Assembly: GCF_020523795.1 (NCBI RefSeq)
Contig: NZ_JAJALI010000005.1
Coordinates: 186,001 to 250,000 of the forward strand
DNA: 64,000 nucleotides
Source of the DNA: Ancylobacter sp. Lp-2
GTDB lineage: Bacteria > Pseudomonadota > Alphaproteobacteria > Rhizobiales > Xanthobacteraceae
Direction: 5' to 3'
The position numbers and the translations under genes are program-made. The notes under the pieces are model-generated. The model was not told where the DNA came from. It did not search any database and saw only the letters and a list, made by a program, of their open reading frames with translations. Of the stretch, positions 1 through 9,457 are shown in pieces (the stretch's first letter is position 1; the number at the start of each line of letters is the position of its first letter).

Positions 1-372
1 ATCGCGGAATTCAACGAAAGCCTCCCTATTGAGCTGGTCGAATTCAAGCGCCAGCTCAACATGACCGGGCTGTCGAGGCGGGAATTGGCGTCGATCGCAC
101 GCGTCTTGTTGGATATTGGACAGCATATTGATGAGTTTCCGCGGCGCCCGGATCTCGATTGGATCCCGGCTTCGGAGATGGCGGCGTTCATGAATTGTTT
201 TGCAGCAGCGAATGCGCAGATTTTCGCGATGATGACCGATCCACCCACGCGCGACACGCTGTTCCCGTCCGGGCGCATGCGTTCGGAGGTGTTCGAGGCG
301 CTGTCGCCGGAACGCTTCAAGGCGATCAACGCGCTGGTATTGCGGCGGCTGCTGGCGGATCCTGCCACCTGA
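1..372 (+). CDS. C-terminal part of an unidentified protein (truncated by the window start)
   Basis: The frame is open from the first base and ends in TGA at 370-372, so this is the last 123 or so codons of a longer gene. An internal ATG at 61 exists, but the reading continues upstream without a stop and with similar codon use, so the true start is outside the window. The visible part is mostly helical and charged, with no signal or membrane segment and no motif I recognise. It lies 276 bp upstream of the capsule lipid synthase on the same strand, so a capsule role is possible but only by proximity. Confidence 0.55.
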   Translation: MAEFNESLPIELVEFKRQLNMTGLSRRELASIARVLLDIGQHIDEFPRRPDLDWIPASEMAAFMNCFAAANAQIFAMMTDPPTRDTLFPSGRMRSEVFEALSPERFKAINALVLRRLLADPAT

Positions 373-648
373 AGCGACCCGGTATCGACGCACCGAAGAC
401 GCGTTGCGGGGCTTTTTCAGGCTTGCGAAGGATGGATACAGGCCGGGCGAGCGGCACGGATCTTGATTGTCGGCACACAGGAGGCGCGGGTTCAGGCCGC
501 GGAAGACTGGTGCGTTGCCGTCGATGTTATATGGTCTCTACGGGGCGCGGAAATGCGGTGTGAAGTTGCGGGGGCGATCTGCTCGATGGCAGGGAGGGAT
601 CCGGAGACGTTCTTCCGCGGCGAAGCGTCCGTTGTTCGGTACTAGAGA

Positions 649-3600
649 GTGAGCGGCTGGATGGCTCGTGGCGTCAATCGATCTCAGCCTGAAGTGGCAG
701 TCCTCGGATATGCCTGCCGGCTCCCGGGCGCGCAGTCGCCGGACGAATTCTGGAATGTTCTGGCCAAGGGCGAGTGCACCGTTTCCGACAAGCCGGTCGG
801 CCGCTGGGACGTCGACCGCTTCCTGCATCCCGGCCCGGCTCCCGGCTACAGCTACACCTTCGCCGGCGGCTATCTCGATGACCCGCTCGGCTTCGACGCC
901 GGCGTGTTCGGCGTCTCCCCGCGCGAGGCGGCACAGATCGACCCGCAGCAGCGGCTGCTGCTCGAAGTGGTGTGGGAGGCGCTGGAAAGCGCCGGCATGG
1001 TGCCCTCGCGCCTGAGCGGCAAGGGCGTCGGCGTCTATGTCGGCGCCTCCAATGTCGACTACCAGACCCACACCTCGGTCGACCTCGCGGCGATCCAGAG
1101 CCATTTCATCGCCGGCAACTCGCTGTCGATCATCGCCAACCGGGTCTCCTACGCCTTCGACTGGTCCGGCCCCAGCATGACCATCGACGCGGCCTGCGCC
1201 TCGTCCTTCGTGGCGCTGCACCAGGCGCTCCGGGCGCTGCGCGACGACGAGATCGACCTCGCCGTGGTCGCCGGTGCCAACCTGCTGCTTTCCCCGGCGC
1301 CGTTCATCGGCTTCTCCGCCGCGCGCATGCTCTCGCCGACCGGCCGCTGTCGGCCGTTCTCCGCCAAGGGCGACGGCTATGTGCGCTCCGAGGGCTTCGC
1401 CGCCATCGTGCTGCGCCGCCTTCCCGATGCCCGCGCCAAGGGCGAGGCGGTGCGCTCGGTGATCGTCGCCTCCGGCATCAATTCCGACGGCCGCACCACC
1501 GGTATCTCGCTGCCCTCGGCCAGGGGCCAGCAGGCCCTGCTCGAAGCGGTCTATGAGGAGCACGGGATCGACGTCGACCGCCTCGCCTTCATGGAGGCGC
1601 ACGGCACCGGCACGCCGGTCGGCGACCCGGTGGAAGCGGGCGCCATCGGCGCCGGCATCGCACAGAAGCGCTCGCGGCCGCTGCCCATAGGCTCGGCCAA
1701 GTCGAATGTCGGCCATCTCGAACCAGTCTCCGGCCTCGTCGGCCTGCTGAAGGCGTCGATGGCGCTGCAGAAGCGCTGGCTGCCGCGCACCGCCATGCTC
1801 GACGAGCTCAACCCGAACATCGATTTCGCGGCGCTGAACCTCGCTCCGACCACCGAGCCGATCGCGCTCGACGATGGCGACGAGCCGTTGCTGGCCGGCG
1901 TGTGCAATTTCGGCTTCGGCGGCACCAACGCCCATATCGTGCTGCGCGGCCCCACCCCGCAGGAAGCGGCGGGCGCGCGCGCCGCGCAGCCCCCGGCGGC
2001 GCAGATGCTCACCATCTCCGCGCAGACCCCGGACGCGCTGTCCGCGCTGGCGCTGCGCTACGCCGACGCGGTGGAGCGCGAGAGCGTGCCGCTGTCGGCG
2101 CTCGCCAATGCGGCCGCGCATCGCCGCGAAGCCATGGAGCACCGGCTGGCGATCCCGCTCGGCGCGACGGATGACGTCGTGCAGTCGCTGCGCGAGGCCG
2201 GCAATGGCGGGGCACCCGCCTTCGGCGCGCGGGGCACCGCCGTGAAGACCGGGGCGAAGGGCAGCGATGCCAGGCCGGACGGCAAGACCGCCTTCGTGTT
2301 TTCCGGCAATGGCTGCCAATGGGCCGGCATGGGCCGACGCGCCTATGCGCGCAACGCGGTGTTCCGCGCCCATATCGACCGGATCGATACCCTGTTCGCG
2401 CCGCTGGCCGGCTGGTCGATCGCCGAGCGTCTCGACGCCGACGACCTCGCCGCCAAGCTGAAGGAAACCTCGACCGCGCAGCCGCTGCTGTTCGCCATCC
2501 AGTCGGCGCTGGTGACGGCGCTGGGCGCGCAGGGCATCGCCCCGCATATGGTGCTCGGCCACAGCGTCGGCGAAGTGGCGGCGGCCTGGGCGGCCGGCGC
2601 GCTCGACCTCGCGGAGGCGGTGCGCCTCATCCATCTGCGCAGCCTTCACCAGGAGCGGATCAAGGGCCAGGGCCGCATGGCGGTCGCCGCCGCCGGCGCT
2701 GCCGACGTGCAGGCCTTCCTCGACCGCCACGGGCTCGACCGCGTCGCCATCGCGGCGGTGAACGGGCCGGCCTCGGTGACGCTGAGCGGCCCGGCCGAGG
2801 ACATCAAGGTGACCCAGAAGCGGATGCGGCAGGACCGCATCCCGGTGATCCTGATGGACCTCGACTACCCCTTCCATTCGGCGCTGCTCGACCCGCTCGA
2901 GGCCGAGATGATCGCCGATCTCGGCGACCTGCATGCCCTCTCCGGCACGCTGCCCTTCATCTCCACCGTCACCGGCGACGTGATGGACGGCGCGGCCTGC
3001 GATGCCGGCTATTGGTGGCGCAACATCCGCCAGCCGGTGCTGTTCTCCGCCGCGGTGGAACGCGCCGCCGAGCTCGGCGCCTCGCTCTTCCTCGAAGTGT
3101 CGCCGCGCCCCATCCTCACCGGCGCGATCTCCGAGACGCTGAAGGCGCTCGACAAGCCGGGCGAAGCCGTCGCCGGGCTCAGTGACGACGAGGGCGCCGC
3201 CGACCCGATCTGGGACATCACCGCGCGCCTCGTCGCCCGCGGCGCCGAGGTCGACACCGCAGCGCTCTATGGCGAGGAGACCGCCAACACCACCGAGTTG
3301 CCGCTCTATCCCTGGCAGCGCTCGCGCCACTCGCTGCCGCAGACCTCCGAGCGGCTGAAGTTCTTCGGCGCCAACTTCACCGTCGGCCAGCGGCGGCATC
3401 CGCTGATCGGCTCGCGCGTCACCGAGGGCGCCAATGAGTGGCGCCAGTCGCTCGACACCAAGATGCTGCCCTATCTCGCCGACCATGTGGTCGACGGCAC
3501 GCCGCTGATGGCCGCCGCCTGCTATCTGGAGATGATCCTCGCGGTCGGCCGCGACGTGTATGGCGCGGTGCCGCTGGCGGTGCGCGACCTCGACATCGAA

Positions 3601-6600
3601 CGCCCGATGAGCCTCCCGCCCGAGGTGATGCGCGAAATCTCCATGCGCTACACGCCGGAGAGCGGGGTGGTGGAGATCTGGAGCCGCCGCCGGCTCTCCT
3701 CCGACGACTGGGTGCGCCATGCGCATGGGCAGGTTCTGGCCTTCACCGGCACGCCGGGGCTGCCGCCGGAAGGCCCCGGCGAGGCGCGCAAGCCGCTCTC
3801 GGGAGCGCGCGAAGTCTATAACGCCACCCGCGCCGCCCGGCTGGACTACGGCCCCAGCTTCGCCCGTGTCATCCGCCTCGACCGCGATGCCGACGCCCAG
3901 ATCGTCGACATGAACGAAGGGGAGCTGCCGCTCGGTGCCTTCGCCGCCGAGCACGTGCTCGACCCGACCGGCTTCGACGCCAGCCTGCACGGGCTGCTGC
4001 TCTCCCGCGCCGCCACCGCCGAGGGCGAGGTACGCTGCGACCTGCCGGTGCGGCTGCGCTCGGTCGTCGTGCTGAAGCCGCACAGCCCGATCCGCAAGGC
4101 GATCGTGCGGCGCACGGTGGAGACCAGCACCTCCACCACCGTCGACATCGCCCTGCTGGCGCCGGATGGCGAGATCGTCGCGCTGCTGGAGGGCGTCTAT
4201 CTGCGCGCCGTGGTGCTGTCGCGCCGCAGCGCTGACCAGCGCGTGCTGCGGCTCGACGAGGTGATGAGCCTCGCCCATGCCGCGCCGCCGGTGCTCGACC
4301 TCGCGCATGGGCTGCCCATCGTCGCGACGGACGCGGCGGCGCCGGATGCCTGGCTGCTGTTGCAGGCCTTCACCCTGTCGCTGGCGCGCCGCTTCCTGGA
4401 ACGCGAGGGCACCGCGCCGCACGGCGTCGCCGAGCTCACCGCCACGCCGCTCGCCCGCCGCATCGCCGCGCTGGTCGAGCAGTTCGAGGCCCGCGACGGC
4501 CGGCTCGACCTGCCGGAGCCGGAAGCCATTCTCGCCGCCATGGTCGAGGGCATGCCTTCGGCTCAGGCCGAGATCATCCTCGCCGCGCACGCGCTGGCGC
4601 ATCTGGAACCGGCCGCCCGCAGCGGACAGGCGACCGCGCATGCCGCGACGCTGACCGCCTCGCAGAAGGAACAGGTGAAGGCGGAGCTGTCCATCTTCGC
4701 CGCCGGCCGCGAGCGGTTCGCCGCCACCCTCGCCGCCGCGGTGAAGGCCAGCGCGCCGGCGCCGCTCGCGGTGCTGTGGGCGCAGCCCTGGGATCTCGGC
4801 GCCTGGCGCCTGCTGGTGCCGTATCTGCGCAACGATTCCATCCTGCTGTCGCTGGCGACCGACAAGCGCGAGGCGTTCGACGCCTTCCTCGCCCATCACG
4901 GCCGTGGCCTGACGCTCGGCCATGTCGACCTCACCGAAACGGACGGCAATGGCGGCCGCTTCGACCTGCTGCTCGGCGGCGAGGCCGGTGCGACCCGCGC
5001 CGCCGCCCGACGCGTGAAGGCCGGCGGCCTGGTGGCGCAACTGGCGCAGACACCGGACCCGGTGGCCGAGCTGCTGCTGGGCCTTGCCGGCCTGCTGGAC
5101 GAGCCAAGGCCCGGCGAGCCGGGCGGCGAGCGGGCGGCGTTCCATATCGGGCTGCTGCGCGACCAGTTCCGCGTCGAAGACGCGCTGCCGGAATGGGGCG
5201 ACGGCTTCACCCGGCTGACCACGGGCCGGATCGCGCCCAAGGAGGCCGAACCGGCCGCCCCGGTGGCGATCCTCGTTCATGGCGCGACCGGCGCCACCGC
5301 GCAGGCGGTGCTGCGCGAACTCGCCGATCTCGCCGAGGTGAGCGTAGCCGGCGAGCGGCTCGACGACGCCGATCTCGGCGACGCGACCGACCTGCTGCAC
5401 TTCATCGACACCAGCCTGCCCGCCACCCGCGCCAGCGACGCGCTGAGGCAGCGGCTGCTCGACCTGGTGGCCGCTCTCGTCGCCGTTGCCCCCAAGACCG
5501 AACGCCTGCGCTACTGGCTGGCGCTGCCGGTCGGCGCCGGCAAGGAGCCGAAGCCGACGGAGCCGCGGGCGGCGAGCAAGCCACCGGCGAGCGAGGTGCT
5601 GGCGACGGCGCATGCGCTGCGCGCCTTTGCCCGCGTCGCCCGCAACGAATTCCCGATGATCGACATCCGCGTCGTCGAGTTCGATACGCGGGTGGCGCCG
5701 GCGACGGTGGCTCTCGACCTCGCCGCGACGCTGCTGCAGAACTCGCCGGAAACCGAGCTGCGCATCGGCGATGCCGGCGTCTACGTGCCGCGGGCGCGGC
5801 GCGGCACCCGCCAGCGCCTCCGCCCGGTCTCCGACACGGCGCGCGCGGTGCTGCGGCCGAAGAACGCCCTGTCGACGCAGGATGTCGCCTGGAGCCTCGA
5901 GGCGCGGCCGACGCCGGAAGGCGACGCCGTCGAGATCGAGGTCGCCTATACCGGCCTCAATTTCCGCGACGTGATGGTCGCCTTCGGCATCCTCGACGAG
6001 GACCTGCTCTCCGGCGGACTGACGCGGGCGGCCTTCGGCTTCGAATGCTCGGGCACGGTGACGAGGGTCGGACCGGACTGCCGGGACTTCGCGCCCGGCG
6101 ACCGGGTGATGGCCTTCACCTCCGGCGCCTTCGCCTCGCATGTCGTCGCGGCGCCGGCGCATGTGCAGAAGGTGCCGGACGGCCTGTCGCTGGAAGAAGC
6201 CGCCACCATCCCGGTGGCCTTCGCCACCGCCTGGTACGCGCTGGAGGAAGCCGGACGGCTCCGCACCGGCGACCGGGTGCTGATCCACGGTGCCGTCGGC
6301 GCGGTGGGCATGGCGGCGATCCAGATCGCACGCCGGCGCGGCGCCACGGTCTATGCCACCGCCGGCACGCCGGCGCGCCGCGCGCTCGCCTGCGCGCTGG
6401 GAGCCGAGAAGGCCTTCGATTCCCGCTCGCTGGAGTTCGTCGACGCGCTGACCCAGATCGGCGGTGTCGACGTGGTGCTCAACTCGCTGTCGGGCGAGGC
6501 GATGCGCGAGGGCGTCCGGGTGCTGCGTCCGTTCGGCCGCTTCCTCGAACTCGGCAAGCGCGACTATCTCAACAACACCACGCTGCAATTGCGCCCCTTC

Positions 6601-8073
6601 GTGCACAATCTCAGCTATTTCGGTATCGACCTCGACGAGTTGCTGAAGCACGACACCGACAGCGTCGCCCGTATCATGGGCGCGCTCGGCACCCATCTCG
6701 CCGACGGCTCGCTGCGCCCGCTGCCCTATCGGCGCTTCGCCGCCGACGACGTGGCGGACGCGCTGCACCTGATGCGCAGCGCCGAGCACCTCGGCAAGCT
6801 GATCGTCCAGCCGGCGCGGGCCGGCGCGGAGGATGCCGGCGTATTCCGCGCCGCCGCCGATGGCGTGCATCTGGTGGTCGGCGGCACGGCGGGCTTCGGC
6901 CTCGCCACCGCCTTCTGGCTCGCCGATCGCGGTGCCACCCATGTCGCGGTCGCCTCGCGGCGCGGGGTGATCGACCCGGCCTTCGCCGACACCGTCGCCG
7001 CCTTTGCGGCGCGCGGCGTGACGTTCTCGGCCTATACGCTCGACGCGACCGACGCCACGGCCGTGGAGGCGCTCGTCGGCGACCTCAGGGCGCGCTTCGG
7101 CACGCTGCGCGGGGTGGTCCACACCGCGCTGGTGCTGGAGGACGGCATGCTGTCCAGCCTCACCCCGACGAGCCTCGACACGGTGCTGAAGCCGAAAGTC
7201 GCCGGTGTGCTGGCGCTGGACAAGGCGACGCGGGCGGCACCGCTCGACTATTTCGTCGTCTATTCCTCGGCGACGACGCTGATCGGCAGCCCCGGACAGG
7301 GTGCCTATGTCGCCGCCAACGCCTTCCTCGAAGGCGTGGCGCGCCGGCGCCGGCAGGAAGGCCTGCCGGGCCTCGCCATCGGCTGGGGCGCGATCTCCGA
7401 CACCGGCGTCATCGCCCGCGACGCCGAACTCGCCGAGCGGCTGCGGCGCACCACCGGCGTCAACGGCATCACCTCGGCCGACGGCCTCGCCCAGCTCGGC
7501 CGGCTGCTCGCCGACCAGGACAGGGCCGGGCCGGTGCATTTCTTCGCCGATATCGGCCATTCCATGGTGGCGGAGAAGCTCGCCATCCTCACCTCCCCGA
7601 CCTTCGCCGGCCTGCTCGGCGGGGAAAGCCGGGACTTCGAGGAAGGCGAGGTCGATTTCGCCAGCCGGCTCGCCGGCAAGTCGGAAGCGGAAGCCAAGCA
7701 GATCCTCGGCGAAGCCATCGGGCGCGAGATCGCCAAGATCCTGCGGCTGGCGCCGGAAGCGGTCGACATCAAGCGGCCGCTGGGCGAGATGGGCATGGAT
7801 TCGCTGATGGCGCTGGAACTGCGGCTCGCTTTGGAGCAGAGCTGCGGCATCGAGCTGCCGATCATCTCGATCAGCGACCGCACGGTGGAGGACATCGTCG
7901 TCCAGGCCTTGCCGCTGCTGCAGGGCGACGGGCAGGAGGCCGCCGAGGTTGCCTCCGAGGCCGATGCCATTGCGGCCGCCAAGCTGGAATCCTTCAGCCT
8001 GGCGCCGAGCGAGACCGAGAGCACCGCGGCCGCCATCGCCCAGCTCGATTACAGCGGAGAACGCCTGACATGA
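649..8073 (+). CDS. Single-module, fully reducing type I polyketide/fatty acid synthase (RkpA-like), KS-AT-DH-ER-KR-ACP
   Basis: This 2474-residue cytoplasmic enzyme probably builds a saturated acyl chain iteratively. Domains in order (numbering from the GTG at 649): ketosynthase about 15-430 with catalytic Cys183, His318 and His356; acyltransferase about 545-850 with GHSVGE and Ser639; dehydratase about 915-1200 with His946 and Asp1110; a linker without a visible SAM motif; enoyl reductase about 1750-2050; ketoreductase about 2070-2250; ACP with DSL Ser2385. No thioesterase follows the ACP, and only about 90 residues remain. The stop overlaps the next start (ATGA), so the alpha-oxoamine synthase probably offloads the chain. 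Closest idea from known systems is RkpA of the Sinorhizobium rkp-1 K-antigen region. An ATG at 661 is an alternative start; neither start has a strong ribosome site. Confidence 0.9.
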   Translation: MSGWMARGVNRSQPEVAVLGYACRLPGAQSPDEFWNVLAKGECTVSDKPVGRWDVDRFLHPGPAPGYSYTFAGGYLDDPLGFDAGVFGVSPREAAQIDPQQRLLLEVVWEALESAGMVPSRLSGKGVGVYVGASNVDYQTHTSVDLAAIQSHFIAGNSLSIIANRVSYAFDWSGPSMTIDAACASSFVALHQALRALRDDEIDLAVVAGANLLLSPAPFIGFSAARMLSPTGRCRPFSAKGDGYVRSEGFAAIVLRRLPDARAKGEAVRSVIVASGINSDGRTTGISLPSARGQQALLEAVYEEHGIDVDRLAFMEAHGTGTPVGDPVEAGAIGAGIAQKRSRPLPIGSAKSNVGHLEPVSGLVGLLKASMALQKRWLPRTAMLDELNPNIDFAALNLAPTTEPIALDDGDEPLLAGVCNFGFGGTNAHIVLRGPTPQEAAGARAAQPPAAQMLTISAQTPDALSALALRYADAVERESVPLSALANAAAHRREAMEHRLAIPLGATDDVVQSLREAGNGGAPAFGARGTAVKTGAKGSDARPDGKTAFVFSGNGCQWAGMGRRAYARNAVFRAHIDRIDTLFAPLAGWSIAERLDADDLAAKLKETSTAQPLLFAIQSALVTALGAQGIAPHMVLGHSVGEVAAAWAAGALDLAEAVRLIHLRSLHQERIKGQGRMAVAAAGAADVQAFLDRHGLDRVAIAAVNGPASVTLSGPAEDIKVTQKRMRQDRIPVILMDLDYPFHSALLDPLEAEMIADLGDLHALSGTLPFISTVTGDVMDGAACDAGYWWRNIRQPVLFSAAVERAAELGASLFLEVSPRPILTGAISETLKALDKPGEAVAGLSDDEGAADPIWDITARLVARGAEVDTAALYGEETANTTELPLYPWQRSRHSLPQTSERLKFFGANFTVGQRRHPLIGSRVTEGANEWRQSLDTKMLPYLADHVVDGTPLMAAACYLEMILAVGRDVYGAVPLAVRDLDIERPMSLPPEVMREISMRYTPESGVVEIWSRRRLSSDDWVRHAHGQVLAFTGTPGLPPEGPGEARKPLSGAREVYNATRAARLDYGPSFARVIRLDRDADAQIVDMNEGELPLGAFAAEHVLDPTGFDASLHGLLLSRAATAEGEVRCDLPVRLRSVVVLKPHSPIRKAIVRRTVETSTSTTVDIALLAPDGEIVALLEGVYLRAVVLSRRSADQRVLRLDEVMSLAHAAPPVLDLAHGLPIVATDAAAPDAWLLLQAFTLSLARRFLEREGTAPHGVAELTATPLARRIAALVEQFEARDGRLDLPEPEAILAAMVEGMPSAQAEIILAAHALAHLEPAARSGQATAHAATLTASQKEQVKAELSIFAAGRERFAATLAAAVKASAPAPLAVLWAQPWDLGAWRLLVPYLRNDSILLSLATDKREAFDAFLAHHGRGLTLGHVDLTETDGNGGRFDLLLGGEAGATRAAARRVKAGGLVAQLAQTPDPVAELLLGLAGLLDEPRPGEPGGERAAFHIGLLRDQFRVEDALPEWGDGFTRLTTGRIAPKEAEPAAPVAILVHGATGATAQAVLRELADLAEVSVAGERLDDADLGDATDLLHFIDTSLPATRASDALRQRLLDLVAALVAVAPKTERLRYWLALPVGAGKEPKPTEPRAASKPPASEVLATAHALRAFARVARNEFPMIDIRVVEFDTRVAPATVALDLAATLLQNSPETELRIGDAGVYVPRARRGTRQRLRPVSDTARAVLRPKNALSTQDVAWSLEARPTPEGDAVEIEVAYTGLNFRDVMVAFGILDEDLLSGGLTRAAFGFECSGTVTRVGPDCRDFAPGDRVMAFTSGAFASHVVAAPAHVQKVPDGLSLEEAATIPVAFATAWYALEEAGRLRTGDRVLIHGAVGAVGMAAIQIARRRGATVYATAGTPARRALACALGAEKAFDSRSLEFVDALTQIGGVDVVLNSLSGEAMREGVRVLRPFGRFLELGKRDYLNNTTLQLRPFVHNLSYFGIDLDELLKHDTDSVARIMGALGTHLADGSLRPLPYRRFAADDVADALHLMRSAEHLGKLIVQPARAGAEDAGVFRAAADGVHLVVGGTAGFGLATAFWLADRGATHVAVASRRGVIDPAFADTVAAFAARGVTFSAYTLDATDATAVEALVGDLRARFGTLRGVVHTALVLEDGMLSSLTPTSLDTVLKPKVAGVLALDKATRAAPLDYFVVYSSATTLIGSPGQGAYVAANAFLEGVARRRRQEGLPGLAIGWGAISDTGVIARDAELAERLRRTTGVNGITSADGLAQLGRLLADQDRAGPVHFFADIGHSMVAEKLAILTSPTFAGLLGGESRDFEEGEVDFASRLAGKSEAEAKQILGEAIGREIAKILRLAPEAVDIKRPLGEMGMDSLMALELRLALEQSCGIELPIISISDRTVEDIVVQALPLLQGDGQEAAEVASEADAIAAAKLESFSLAPSETESTAAAIAQLDYSGERLT

Positions 8074-9455
8074 CGGAGCGGGACACGCCGGGCCGGCTCT
8101 CGCAGGGCCAGGTCGGTGCACTCATCGCCCAGATGCGCTCGGTCAAGACCGCGGAGGCGCCCGCCGCCGCGCCCCAGCGTGCCAAGGCCAAGGGCTTCAG
8201 CCAGCTCGCCGCCTTCCAGACCATGGCGCAGCAGAAGGCGGTGAGCGAGATGCTGGGGGTGAAGAGCCCCTATTACCGCGTCCACGAAGCCAAGGCCGGG
8301 CGCTTCACCCGCATCGACGACCGGGAGGTGCTCAACTTCACCTCCTACGACTATCTCGGCCTGAACGGCCATCCCGAGGTGTCGCAGGCCGCAGCCGACG
8401 CCATCGCCCGCTTCGGCACCTCGGTGTCGGGCAGCCGCATCACCTCCGGCGAACGGCCGGTGCATGCGGCGCTGGAGCGCTCGCTCGCCGCGCTCTACGA
8501 GGCCGAGGACGCGGTGGTGTTCGTCAGCGGGCACGCCACGGCGGTGTCGTCGATCGCCGCGCTGCTGGGACCGAACGACCTCCTGCTGCACGACGCCTGG
8601 ATCCACAACTGCATCGTCGTCGGCGGGCGGCTGTCGGGCGCGGCGCGGCGCAGCTTCGCGCATAACGACCTCGCCGAGCTCGACGCCATGCTGGCCGCCG
8701 AGCGCGGGCGCTTCGACAATGTGATGATCGTCACCGAGGGGCTGTTCTCCATGGACGGCGACGGCCCCGACCTCGCGGCGCTGGTCGAGCTCAAGGAGCG
8801 CCATGGCTGCTGGCTGATGGTGGACGACGCGCATGGGCTCGGCGTGCTCGGCGCCACCGGCCGCGGCATCGCCGAGCAGTGCGGTGTCGACCCCAGGCGC
8901 ATCGACATCTGGCTGGGCACGCTGTCGAAATCGCTGGCGAGCTGCGGCGGCTATGTCGCCGGCTCGGGCGCACTGGTCGACCTTTTGAAATTCGGCGCGG
9001 CAGGCCTCGTCTACAGCGTCGGCATGCCCACCGCCACCGCCGCCGCCGCCAATGCCGCGCTGGCGGTGATGCTGCGCGAGCCGGAACGGCTCGCCCGGCT
9101 CAAGGCGAACGGCCATCACATGATCGCCCGTCTCGCCGAGCACGGCCTCGACCACGGGCCCGCCTGGGGCTACGGCATCGTGCCGGTGATCATCGGCGAC
9201 GCGCTCCAGACCATCCTGCTGGCGGAACGTCTGCTGGAGCGCGGCGTCTACGCCTTCCCGGTGCTGCCGCCGGGCGTGCCGAACCACTCGGCCCGACTGC
9301 GCTTCTTCGTCTCCAGCGAGCACACGCGCGAGGACATCGACCACGCCGTCGCCGTGCTGGCCGAGGAAAAGCAGGCACTCGCCGAAGCCGGCCTGTCGAT
9401 TGCCAATCTCACGCAATTGCTGGCCCAGCGAAACGGTGCCGCCCGCGCGCGCTAG
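8070..9455 (+). CDS. Alpha-oxoamine synthase, PLP-dependent (RkpG/AONS/serine palmitoyltransferase family)
   Basis: This 461-residue fold-type I PLP enzyme should condense an acyl thioester with an amino acid, with decarboxylation, to give an alpha-amino ketone. The PLP-ring Asp and His are in DDAHG (Asp253, His255) and the Schiff-base Lys287 is in TLSKSL. The core matches 8-amino-7-oxononanoate synthase and serine palmitoyltransferase. About 50 extra N-terminal residues, rich in Ala and Lys, could dock to the ACP of the upstream synthase. Translation is coupled by a 4-bp ATGA overlap with that synthase, and the KpsS-like gene starts 3 bp downstream. With the SDR at 16046-16960 it resembles the SPT/3-ketosphinganine reductase pair and the rhizobial RkpG/RkpH pair. 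The amino acid substrate is unknown; biotin synthesis is unlikely in this context. Confidence 0.88.
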   Translation: MTERDTPGRLSQGQVGALIAQMRSVKTAEAPAAAPQRAKAKGFSQLAAFQTMAQQKAVSEMLGVKSPYYRVHEAKAGRFTRIDDREVLNFTSYDYLGLNGHPEVSQAAADAIARFGTSVSGSRITSGERPVHAALERSLAALYEAEDAVVFVSGHATAVSSIAALLGPNDLLLHDAWIHNCIVVGGRLSGAARRSFAHNDLAELDAMLAAERGRFDNVMIVTEGLFSMDGDGPDLAALVELKERHGCWLMVDDAHGLGVLGATGRGIAEQCGVDPRRIDIWLGTLSKSLASCGGYVAGSGALVDLLKFGAAGLVYSVGMPTATAAAANAALAVMLREPERLARLKANGHHMIARLAEHGLDHGPAWGYGIVPVIIGDALQTILLAERLLERGVYAFPVLPPGVPNHSARLRFFVSSEHTREDIDHAVAVLAEEKQALAEAGLSIANLTQLLAQRNGAARAR

Positions 9456-9457
9456 GA

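Noticed and set aside
4776-8069. Extension of the alpha-oxoamine synthase frame far upstream into the synthase gene
   Set aside because: The upstream part is out-of-frame synthase DNA with Arg-rich translation. Homology to the PLP family begins after ATG 8070, which overlaps the synthase stop.
538-8121. An uninterrupted minus-strand reading frame of 2527 codons opposite the synthase gene
   Set aside because: It mirrors the synthase gene exactly and its translation is Arg/Gly/Ala/His-rich with no domain. Stop-free antisense frames are expected in GC-rich genes with strong third-position GC bias.
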